The notes: generated by a model not told the origin, from the letters alone. A DNA stretch of 7,407 nucleotides from JACOXB01 sp036517755 (GCA_036517755.1 DATDUH010000035.1:1-7407), one strand, 5' to 3'. Shown: positions 1 to 6,026, numbered from the stretch's first letter. A program made the numbers and translations.

Positions 1-378
1 GGCTCCGCGCCGAAGAAGGCCTGGAAGGTGGTCATCGTCTTAGCTGCCATCCCGACTCTCATCGGTCTCTCGATGATGACCGAGAAGCTCGCCCGCCCCA
101 AGGCGAACCACGAGACAGTCGAGACCGTCGAGAAAGCCGACAACGAGGAACGGGTGATCCAAATCCGACTCCTCGGCTTTAACCGACCGTCGGAGGCGGT
201 TGACCTCGACCGCTTCGAGGGCGGCTGGCACTACCGCTTCGAGGGGCCGCCGGGAACGACGGCCCACTTCGGAAGCGGCTTCTCCGGTCCCCTCACCACA
301 GAATGGGGAACGAGAGGCGGCAAGGTTCGGTTCACCGGCCCTCGCGGCCAGATCGTGACGGTCAGGGTCTATCCCTGA
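1..378 (+). CDS. Unrecognised small membrane-anchored protein, 5' end probably outside window
   Basis: I do not recognise this protein. The frame is open from base 1 and ends at TGA 376-378. A GTG at 28-30 could start a 116-residue product, but the nine codons before it encode a basic stretch (GSAPKKAWK) of the kind that precedes a membrane helix, so the true start may lie upstream. Residues about 8-26 counted from base 1 form one hydrophobic helix. A charged linker rich in Glu and Lys follows, then a Gly/Phe/Arg-rich C-terminal part of about 70 residues that looks like a small beta-rich domain outside the membrane. There are no cysteines. By hand count about 103 of 125 codons end in G or C, clearly more than in the neighbouring operons. 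It converges on the minus-strand operon, with a hairpin between them. Coding is supported by the long open frame and strong codon bias; function is unknown. Confidence 0.55.
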   Translation, partial: GSAPKKAWKVVIVLAAIPTLIGLSMMTEKLARPKANHETVETVEKADNEERVIQIRLLGFNRPSEAVDLDRFEGGWHYRFEGPPGTTAHFGSGFSGPLTTEWGTRGGKVRFTGPRGQIVTVRVYP

Positions 379-402
379 CTAAGAAAGGGAGGTGATGACA
401 AA

Positions 403-439
403 ACGGCCCTCCGATATATCCAATATATCGGGGGGCCGT
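403..439. terminator. Bidirectional hairpin terminator between convergent genes
   Basis: Bases 403-419 pair with 423-439 as a 17-bp stem around a 3-nt loop (CCA), with a single G-U pair (410/432) and a G+C-rich base. On the plus strand a TTTT follows at 445-448. On the minus strand the complement of 400-403 gives a T run directly after the stem. It lies between the plus-strand gene ending at 378 and the minus-strand pilin operon ending at 464, which is where a shared intrinsic terminator is expected. The T tracts are short, so efficiency is uncertain, but the stem is too regular to be chance. Confidence 0.85.
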
Positions 440-463
440 CTGCATTTTAGTGAGTCTTAACCC

Positions 464-805
464 CTAGAGGCCGGTGAGGAAATTTTTGACGAAGACACTT
501 ACTCCACCGGCAAGCACTGCGATCACCAGGGCCCAGATAGCGTAAGTTAAGACGGTCTTAGCCTTGCTGGTTTTTGTCTGGTCTCCCATAGCAGTCAGAT
601 AAAGAAAGGCGGCGATAAGAAGGAAAATAACGGATAGGGCAAGAATAATGCCGAACAGCCAACCAGCTACGGTCTCGATGAGATCAATGATATCGCTCGG
701 TTCGGTGATCGGAGTCGGCGGTTCTTCAAATCCATTCGCAGCCAGAACCCCGGCGGGCATAGAGCCAACGACTAACTTTGAAAGTTGATATTTGATTTTA
801 GACAT
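464..805 (-). CDS. T4SS-pilin-like two-helix membrane protein (third of three, no cysteines)
   Basis: This small exported membrane protein is the last gene of the minus-strand operon. From ATG 805-803 it has 113 residues, the same length as the first pilin-like protein upstream. Residues about 8-22 form a signal-peptide-like segment ending near LAANG, followed by a Pro/Glu-rich linker (26-37) and two membrane helices (about 45-72 and 84-108) joined by a short basic loop (GDQTKTSKAK). The second helix shares the ALVIAVLAGGVSVFV pattern with its two upstream paralogs. This architecture matches the CPR proteins annotated as T4SS pilin or Mbov_0395-like. A TTG at 865-863 would add 20 polar residues ahead of the signal segment. 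I rejected it because a promoter-like extended -10 element at 846-854 lies inside that extension. There is no clear Shine-Dalgarno sequence before ATG 805. The family call is from architecture; a pilus or secretion role is not shown here. Confidence 0.78.
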   Translation of the reverse strand: MSKIKYQLSKLVVGSMPAGVLAANGFEEPPTPITEPSDIIDLIETVAGWLFGIILALSVIFLLIAAFLYLTAMGDQTKTSKAKTVLTYAIWALVIAVLAGGVSVFVKNFLTGL

Positions 806-845
806 TTCTATCTGGCTAAGGTCTCGACCTTTCGCATTTTTTAAC

Positions 846-854
846 AATATAACA
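846..854 (-). promoter_or_regulatory. Possible internal extended -10 promoter for the last pilin-like gene
   Basis: On the minus strand this reads TGTTATATT, a TGn extended -10 motif joined to TATATT. No convincing -35 box is present 16-18 nt upstream, as is allowed for extended -10 promoters. Transcription would begin near 839, about 35 nt before ATG 805, and after the TTG at 865. It lies in the gap after the stop codon of the preceding gene (879), so it could give the last gene extra expression. The call rests on a short motif only. Confidence 0.4.
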
Positions 855-878
855 CACTTTTCCAAAAAATCATAGGGC

Positions 879-1355
879 TTAGGGTGAACTCAGGCCGCAG
901 GCGGCTCGGCATTCTGAGGGCGTATTACCCAGTTCTGCTATGCACTCGTCGTAACACGAAGACGAACCCCCGTCCTCCTCTCCTCCAAGAATATTTGAGA
1001 CCAACGTGCTCACTCCGCCGGCGACAAGAATAATAACAAACCCAACCACTCCCCAAAGAATAATCTGCTTACCCCTCCTTAACCTATCTGGATTGCCGGC
1101 GGCCGTCAGAATAAAGAAACCGCCGAGAAGAATAATAACAGTTAGAAGGGGGATGGAAATAGTAAAAAGAAAGCTCGCTACGACATCAAGAATTTCCTCA
1201 AAACTGCCGACTTCAAGAGGGTTTTCTAATTCAATAGGGATGGTTCCTTCACCTGGAACGTCCCCTTCGCTCTGAGCCAAGGCTGCTCGAACCCCTAAAA
1301 ATAGACTGCCGAGTTTCAACCAGAAAACACTAAGCATCATTAAAAATTTTAACAT
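879..1355 (-). CDS. T4SS-pilin-like protein with C-terminal twin CX3C motif
   Basis: This 158-residue exported membrane protein is the middle of three paralogs. An N-terminal signal peptide (residues 1-27, with a probable cleavage site after ALA at 25-27) is followed by an acidic linker (28-58). Two membrane helices follow (about 57-85 and 98-122), joined by a basic loop, GNPDRLRRGKQ. By the positive-inside rule this loop is cytoplasmic, placing both termini outside. The C-terminal tail is unusual: after an acidic Gly-rich linker it carries Cys134, Cys138, Cys149 and Cys153, that is CX3C-X10-CX3C, which could form a small disulfide-stapled helical hairpin. ATG 1355-1353 lies 3 nt after the stop of the previous gene, so translation is probably coupled. 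The two-helix core fits the CPR T4SS-pilin-like family; the tail has no assigned role that I know of. Confidence 0.8.
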   Translation of the reverse strand: MLKFLMMLSVFWLKLGSLFLGVRAALAQSEGDVPGEGTIPIELENPLEVGSFEEILDVVASFLFTISIPLLTVIILLGGFFILTAAGNPDRLRRGKQIILWGVVGFVIILVAGGVSTLVSNILGGEEDGGSSSCYDECIAELGNTPSECRAACGLSSP

Positions 1356-1358
1356 AAT

Positions 1359-1700
1359 TTAGCCGCACGTAAGACTATCGAATTGCCACCATTGGCCAGT
1401 GCAGTCAGTAAAGCTGGTGATGAGGGTATTAACCAAAACCCAAGCCACAAGAACAATCACGAGCCCAACCACGGCGGTAGTAATGGTTTTTTTGCCCCGG
1501 GCCAAAAGATTAGGCGAACCGCCGCTTACAAGCATCATTGCCCCGCCGATCATTATAAAAAGCACGGCCAGGATAAAGGCGGCGTCAATCAAAAAATTAA
1601 AAATATTGGCTCCGAGCTGAAGCAAATCCCCTTTGGTGCATTCAGTCCCTTCGCAGGGAACAAGACCCGCCGCCGAAGCAACTTTTAGAAAATGGATCAT
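1359..1700 (-). CDS. T4SS-pilin-like protein with N- and C-terminal cysteine pairs
   Basis: This 113-residue protein is the first of three tandem paralogs. A short hydrophobic N-terminus (MIHFLKVASAAGLVP) leads to Cys16 and Cys21 and the CTKGDLLQLGANIFNFLID pattern, which I associate with CPR proteins annotated as pilin-like. Two membrane helices follow (about 35-59 and 73-96), joined by a loop reading SGGSPNLLARGKK. A short tail carries Cys100 and Cys112. With the basic loop inside, all four cysteines face outward and may form disulfides. The start is secure: ATG 1700-1698 overlaps the TGA of the solute-binding protein gene as ATGA, and no alternative ATG, GTG or TTG lies in frame over the roughly 50 nt upstream that I read. 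The overlap indicates coupled translation. The signal segment is short, so cleavage by signal peptidase is uncertain. Assembly into a pilus or secretion channel is inferred from the family name, not demonstrated. Confidence 0.8.
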   Translation of the reverse strand: MIHFLKVASAAGLVPCEGTECTKGDLLQLGANIFNFLIDAAFILAVLFIMIGGAMMLVSGGSPNLLARGKKTITTAVVGLVIVLVAWVLVNTLITSFTDCTGQWWQFDSLTCG

Positions 1701-2983
1701 TTTCGAAGAAGGATGTTTAACTCGACCTCGGCTCGCTCGAGCGCTTCTTTAAGGGAAAGCTCGCCAGCCGAGACGCTCTCTATCATCTTATCAAATATTG
1801 ACTTAACTTTATTCTCGTCCGGTTGGGGCCAGCTTTTAGCGGTCAAGGCCTGGCCAGCAAAAACTCCAAAGTTCGAATCATTAAGGTATTGGTTGATGAG
1901 AAATCTAAGAGCCGGCGGTCGACTAGTGGCCTTGAGGTAACCTGTGGCGCTCGTCTCGTCAGTGGTCGCAAAAATCACGAAATCCCAAGCCGCTGCTCTA
2001 GCCTCGACCGCTGAAGTCGAAGAAACGGCCAACCCCCAATATTTAGCAAAGTTAATCGGCTCCGCTAGAGTAAATTGAGGGGTTTGACTAACCGCTAAAT
2101 CGATGGAGGGATTGCGCTCTTCGATTTCGCTAAGCTCATCAGCATAGGCTAAGATCATGGCCGCCCTCTCATCGGCAAAAGCCTCGATTGAAGAATCAAA
2201 ATTACTATTCCAGGTATAGACCGACGATTCTGGATCGCTAAACTTAAGATAGAAAATCACCGCCTCTTCCGCGGTTCGACCGGTTAAATCGACTTTCCCT
2301 AGGTCTGGGTTAACTACCAATAACCCCCGCTGGATTAAAAGGAGGCTTAAAATATCGGGGGCATGGGGGATATTTCGAGAGGCCCCTCCAATCGAAGCCC
2401 CGGCTAAAGTTAAATTACCGCCTTCGAAGGCCCGGAGCTTGCCAATCGCGGCCTCGAAATCACTCCAGGTTTTTGGCGGCAACGCTACTCCTTTTCGATC
2501 AAAAATATCCCGATTATAAACTAGGGCTAGCGTATCTACCGAAACCGGCAGGGCATAAATCCTCTCGTCCGACACGAAGTCGGCTCGAACCACTTGCGGA
2601 AAAAGGCCAGAAACAGTATCAGCGCTTATTTTACTCGTCGAAGCTGGATAAAGTTTGTTTTGATGCTTCGAAAGCCAGGTGCTTTTAAACATAAAAACAT
2701 CTGGTCCCCTGCCAGCGGCCAGGGCATTGACTAGGTCGCTCTCGTAAGAATCGGGGTCGACTTCGGTATAATCGATGCTTACTTCGGGATAAACCCTCCG
2801 GAAGCTTTTGATAGTAGGTTCCCAAACCTTTTCATCGTCAATGCCCCAAAATTCAAGTGAGACCCGGTCGCCGCCCCGACGACCCGGCAAAAAACCGATA
2901 AGAACTAGGATTAAAATCAAAACACCGAGGCCGATGGCGCCAAAAGTGATGATTTGTTTCCGGGTGAGCTGGCTAAGCTGCAT
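1697..2983 (-). CDS. Membrane-anchored extracellular solute-binding protein, family 1-like
   Basis: This 428-residue protein resembles sugar-type ABC-transporter binding proteins (SBP_bac_1/8 group). A basic N-terminus (MQLSQLTRKQ) precedes one strong membrane helix (about 11-31). There is no cysteine, so it is not a lipoprotein and is probably tethered by the uncleaved helix with the binding domain outside. Family features in order are the first strand VSLEFWGIDDE (41-51), GRGPDVFMF (91-99), YALPVSVDTLALVYNRDIF (143-161), LPPKTWSDFEAAI (168-180) and FADERAAMILAYADEL (269-284). A helical C-terminus (390-428) is rich in Glu and Lys. Length and motif order are normal for the family, so it looks intact. 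No permease or ATPase gene lies in the window, so its transporter is elsewhere or absent. It starts 3 nt after the gyrA stop codon and overlaps the first pilin gene by 4 nt. The ligand cannot be read from the sequence; oligosaccharide binding is only the family default. Confidence 0.85.
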   Translation of the reverse strand: MQLSQLTRKQIITFGAIGLGVLILILVLIGFLPGRRGGDRVSLEFWGIDDEKVWEPTIKSFRRVYPEVSIDYTEVDPDSYESDLVNALAAGRGPDVFMFKSTWLSKHQNKLYPASTSKISADTVSGLFPQVVRADFVSDERIYALPVSVDTLALVYNRDIFDRKGVALPPKTWSDFEAAIGKLRAFEGGNLTLAGASIGGASRNIPHAPDILSLLLIQRGLLVVNPDLGKVDLTGRTAEEAVIFYLKFSDPESSVYTWNSNFDSSIEAFADERAAMILAYADELSEIEERNPSIDLAVSQTPQFTLAEPINFAKYWGLAVSSTSAVEARAAAWDFVIFATTDETSATGYLKATSRPPALRFLINQYLNDSNFGVFAGQALTAKSWPQPDENKVKSIFDKMIESVSAGELSLKEALERAEVELNILLRK

Positions 2984-2986
2984 GTC

Positions 2987-5398
2987 CTATAAACACACGG
3001 TACCGATAATCTCGTCTCCTTGGCCAAGCTTCATAATCCTCACCCCTTGAGTGGCTCGGCCGGCGCTCCTCACGCTTTTAATATCGGTCCTTAAAATCTG
3101 GCCTTTAGCCGAAACGGCAAGCAATTCCATTTCTTCAATTATAACATGAGAAGAAACAACCAGACCCGTCTTTTTGGTCACCTTAGCAGTTAAAATTCCC
3201 ATACCGCCGCGGCGCTGAAGCTTATAACTCTTAAGCGGCGTTTGTTTAGCGTAGCCGCCAGCCATCACCACTAAAAAGTTCAGGGCTTTTTTCGGATCGA
3301 TCACGTCAAATGAGCTGACTCGATCATCTTTCTTTAGGTTAATGCCTCGGACGCCGCCTGCGGTCCGACCCATTTCCCTGATTTCACTCGCCTTAAAACG
3401 AATAGCCCGGCCAGAGGCAGTGCTAATAATCACCTCCTCTCCCCGACCGGCCAGTTTGGCCCAGCCCAAAATATCGCCTTCGTTAAGCTTTAAAACAATC
3501 AGGCCGCTTCGGCGAACATTCGCTAATTTATCAAGGCCGATTTTTTTAATCAGACCTCGGGCGGTGGCCAGCACCAGATACTTGCCAGCCTCTTTATCAG
3601 CTTCGCCGTAAGTCAGGATGGCCGTTACTTTTTCATTGCCGGGAATCTCCAAGAAGTTATGAATGGCTCGGCCCTTGCCGGTTCGAGTGCCGGCGGGGAT
3701 TTCATAAACTTTTGTTTGGAAGACCCGCCCCTTATTGGTGAAAAAAAGAATATCATCATGGGTTCGGGCGCCGATAAAGTGAGCCAAAACATCGGTTTCA
3801 TTCAAGGTGCCGCCCTTTAAGCCCTTGCCGCCGCGACGCTGACGCTTGAAGCTGGCTGGCGGCAAACGCTTGATATAGCCGTCGTTCGACATCGTAATAA
3901 TCGTCTCCTCTTGGGGAATAATATCTTCGGTTCGGAATTCTTTGAGTCCGCCGACGACGACTTTAGTTCGGCGTTCATCGCCGAACTCCTCTTTCAGCTC
4001 CAGGAGCTCTTCTTGAATCGCCTCCATAATCTTGGCTGGGCTTTTTAAAAGGGCGGTTAAGTCTTTAATTAACTTCTTTTTCTCATTTAATTCGTCTTCA
4101 ATCTTTTTCCGCTCAAGGGCGGCCAAGGTCGCAAGCCTCATATCTAAAATAGCGTCGGCTTGGCGGTCGCCGAACTTAAACTGTTTCACAAGATTAACGT
4201 GAGCCGCGGCCCGATCAGCCGACTTTTTGATAACCGCAATTACTTTATCAATGACATCGAGGGCTTTGGCTAAACCTTCTAAAATATGAGCCCGCTCTTC
4301 AGCTCGTTTCAGCTCGAACTGACTACGCCGGGTGACGACTTGTTTTCGGTGCTCGATAAAGCCGACGAGCACGTCCCGAATCGACATCGTCTGCGGCTGG
4401 AGGCCTTCAGCTAAGGCCACCATATTTAAGTGGAAGTCTTTTTGAAGGTCGGTGTACTTGAAAAGCTGATTTAAAATTTTCTGAGGCGTGGCCTCGTTTT
4501 TCAGTTCAATCACAATCCGGAGGCCTTCTTTATCGAGCTCATCCCGAATGTCTCTTACGCCTTCAATCTTTTTCGCCTGAACCAGTTCGGCGATCTTTAT
4601 CATTAACTCGGATCGGTTGACCTGGTAAGGAATCTCGGTAATGACAATCCTTTTCTCTTCGATCTCGGCGAGGCCCCTTGTGGTGATGCTCCCCCGGCCG
4701 CTCGAATAAGCCTCGCTGATGGATTTCCGGTCATAAATTATGCCGCCGGTTGGAAAGTCCGGGCCTTTAATGAAATTCATTAAATCCAAAGAGGTCGCCC
4801 TGGGATTACTAATTAAGTGAACCGCAGCCTCGACCGCCTCGCCTAGATTATGAGGCGGAATTTTGGTGGCCATTCCGACCGCAATTCCATCCGAGCCATT
4901 AATCAGGAGGTTCGGCGCCTTGGCCGGCAAAACGCTCGGTTCCCGACGATCACCGCTGTAGTTCGGTAGAAAATCAACTGTTTCTTTATCAATGTCCGAA
5001 AGAAGGGTCTCGGCAATTTTTGAGAGGCGCGCCTCGGTGTAACGCATCGCCGCCGGCGAATCACCGTCAATGCTGCCCCAATTTCCCTGGCCGTCAATTA
5101 AGGGATAACGAAGGGAGAAATCTTGAGCCATTCGGGCTAGGGCGTCATAAACCGCCGCATCGCTATGAGGATGGTAGCGGCCAAGCACATCGCCAACCAC
5201 ATTAGCCGCTTTTTTAAACTTAGCCCCCGAGCCAAGGCCAGCCTCCTGCATTGCCCATAAAATCCGGCGATGAACCGGCTTGAGGCCGTCCCGGACATCG
5301 GGCAGGGCCCGACCCACAATGACCGACATCGCATAATCAAGATATGATTCGCGCAGCTCGGTCGTTATTTCTCTTTTTTCTACCTTTGGATCAGCCAT
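2987..5398 (-). CDS. gyrA: DNA gyrase subunit A
   Basis: This is the breakage-reunion subunit of DNA gyrase, which introduces negative supercoils in an A2B2 complex with GyrB. The protein has 803 residues, a normal length. The N-terminal part has the family opening REITTELRESYLDYAMSVIV (9-28) and the winged-helix region. The catalytic site reads AAMRYTE, with Tyr120 corresponding to E. coli Tyr122 and Arg119 beside it. A long helical coiled-coil arm follows (about 350-480). The C-terminal beta-pinwheel begins near 490 and contains the GyrA box QRRGGKG at 520-526, which separates GyrA from ParC. The quinolone-pocket segment reads YHPHSDAAVYD (75-85), with Ser79 and Ala81 where E. coli has Gly81 and Ser83. 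ATG 5398-5396 overlaps the upstream MBL-like gene by 19 nt and has no good Shine-Dalgarno sequence, suggesting coupled translation. GyrB is not in the window. Confidence 0.97.
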   Translation of the reverse strand: MADPKVEKREITTELRESYLDYAMSVIVGRALPDVRDGLKPVHRRILWAMQEAGLGSGAKFKKAANVVGDVLGRYHPHSDAAVYDALARMAQDFSLRYPLIDGQGNWGSIDGDSPAAMRYTEARLSKIAETLLSDIDKETVDFLPNYSGDRREPSVLPAKAPNLLINGSDGIAVGMATKIPPHNLGEAVEAAVHLISNPRATSLDLMNFIKGPDFPTGGIIYDRKSISEAYSSGRGSITTRGLAEIEEKRIVITEIPYQVNRSELMIKIAELVQAKKIEGVRDIRDELDKEGLRIVIELKNEATPQKILNQLFKYTDLQKDFHLNMVALAEGLQPQTMSIRDVLVGFIEHRKQVVTRRSQFELKRAEERAHILEGLAKALDVIDKVIAVIKKSADRAAAHVNLVKQFKFGDRQADAILDMRLATLAALERKKIEDELNEKKKLIKDLTALLKSPAKIMEAIQEELLELKEEFGDERRTKVVVGGLKEFRTEDIIPQEETIITMSNDGYIKRLPPASFKRQRRGGKGLKGGTLNETDVLAHFIGARTHDDILFFTNKGRVFQTKVYEIPAGTRTGKGRAIHNFLEIPGNEKVTAILTYGEADKEAGKYLVLATARGLIKKIGLDKLANVRRSGLIVLKLNEGDILGWAKLAGRGEEVIISTASGRAIRFKASEIREMGRTAGGVRGINLKKDDRVSSFDVIDPKKALNFLVVMAGGYAKQTPLKSYKLQRRGGMGILTAKVTKKTGLVVSSHVIIEEMELLAVSAKGQILRTDIKSVRSAGRATQGVRIMKLGQGDEIIGTVCL

Positions 5399-5946
5399 AC
5401 GAGTTTATTTGAAACTTCTTCTTTCAAGAGATCTTTACGCTTAACCACCAACTTCTCTTCGGCCTTGACCTTCTGCCCCAGCTCTTCGGCTAATACCTTA
5501 ACCATTTTCTCTCCAATGGGAATAATGATCTTGGGATCGATCTGCTTAATTAAGTTAACTACTTCCTTAGCTTTTACTTTGGCCAGATTTACCGAAAGAC
5601 ATAAAATATCAATTTCTCCTAACCGGTCAAGCGCTTCGCTCGTTGGCAGATAATTCAGGCCGCTCATAAAGGCGAGGCGCATCCCATCAAGCCCTGCTTC
5701 ATAAAAGCTCTTGAGGTGAGTGGCAGTGGCCTCTTCGGCAAGAGCGACGCCCTTGATCTTGGCGCCAGATATTTCATATTCCCCGGGGCCTTGGATGACT
5801 TCTGAACCAGGAAAAGATTCAACCGGCACCTTAGTTTCGGTCCGCAAAATTAAATTGCCCCCTCTCGCTCTTGGGGGATCAACCACTAAAGTGAAGTCCC
5901 CCACTTGACACTTGACACCGGAGGGGGAGAGTAGGGTAACGATCAT
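5380..5946 (-). CDS. Degenerate metallo-beta-lactamase-fold protein, probably non-catalytic
   Basis: This 188-residue protein resembles the Lactamase_B_3/UlaG-like MBL proteins often seen in CPR genomes. The N-terminal strands MIVTLLSPSG...FTLVVDPP (1-25) and the block VIQGPGEYEISGAKIKGVAL (50-69) match that family, as does the late IDPKIIIPIG segment (136-145). All expected metal ligands are missing: the HxHxDH stretch is replaced by residues near RTETKVP (35-41), the later His/Asp-bearing LGD loop by FMSGLNYLP (93-101), and the final PxHY by PIGE. It is therefore likely a pseudoenzyme with a structural or binding role. I chose ATG 5946-5944 over the TTG at 5982-5980, because the TTG coincides with the likely -35 box and the extension adds an unlikely LWYPRGGKIK stretch. 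The promoter predicts an mRNA starting at or next to this ATG. It is the first gene of the operon and overlaps gyrA by 19 nt. Confidence 0.75.
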   Translation of the reverse strand: MIVTLLSPSGVKCQVGDFTLVVDPPRARGGNLILRTETKVPVESFPGSEVIQGPGEYEISGAKIKGVALAEEATATHLKSFYEAGLDGMRLAFMSGLNYLPTSEALDRLGEIDILCLSVNLAKVKAKEVVNLIKQIDPKIIIPIGEKMVKVLAEELGQKVKAEEKLVVKRKDLLKEEVSNKLVWLIQR

Positions 5947-5953
5947 CAACTTA

Positions 5954-5982
5954 ATTTTACCGCCGCGCGGGTACCAGAGCAA
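5954..5982 (-). promoter_or_regulatory. Sigma70-type promoter for the MBL-gyrA-pilin operon
   Basis: On the minus strand, TTGCTC (5982-5977) and TAAAAT (5959-5954) are separated by 17 nt. Initiation about 7 nt downstream falls near 5947, directly at ATG 5946, so the transcript would be leaderless or nearly so. It is the only gap upstream of six tightly packed minus-strand genes and is therefore the expected operon promoter. The -35 match is partial (3 of 6). Confidence 0.6.
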
Positions 5983-5984
5983 TA

Positions 5985-6014
5985 TTGATTTTCAAATTTG
6001 ATTGGTTCTATAAT
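5985..6014 (+). promoter_or_regulatory. Sigma70-type promoter for the rpsA-ftsH operon
   Basis: TTGATT (5985-5990) and a perfect TATAAT (6009-6014) are separated by 18 nt. Transcription should begin near 6021, only about 6 nt before ATG 6027, giving a nearly leaderless S1 mRNA. The -35 element lies 2 nt from the -35 element of the opposite promoter, so the two polymerase sites are back to back. Confidence 0.75.
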
Positions 6015-6026
6015 GGGGCAGTTCAG

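Noticed and set aside
40..267. Minus-strand open frame opposite the first gene
   Set aside because: Antisense shadow of a G+C-rich coding frame; no family features or ribosome site, and codon bias supports the plus strand.
395..460. 21-codon plus-strand frame after the strong Shine-Dalgarno-like stretch
   Set aside because: It is mostly terminator stem, and the spacing to the ATG is too short; kept only as an observation.
806..865. TTG start extending the last pilin-like protein by 20 residues
   Set aside because: The extension is polar and charged, pushes the signal segment away from the N-terminus, and contains an extended -10 motif.
4903..5340. Other open frames within gyrA on both strands
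   Set aside because: They lie inside a highly conserved gyrA reading frame and show no independent protein features.
2987..5398. ParC (topoisomerase IV) instead of GyrA
   Set aside because: A complete GyrA box and full-length pinwheel domain are present.
5947..5982. TTG start at 5982 extending the MBL-like protein by 12 residues
   Set aside because: The codon lies in the probable -35 box, upstream of the predicted transcription start, and the extra residues do not resemble the family N-terminus.
5985..6026. TTG start at 5985 extending the S1 protein by 14 residues
   Set aside because: It coincides with the TTGATT -35 element and precedes the perfect TATAAT, so it would not be in the mRNA.
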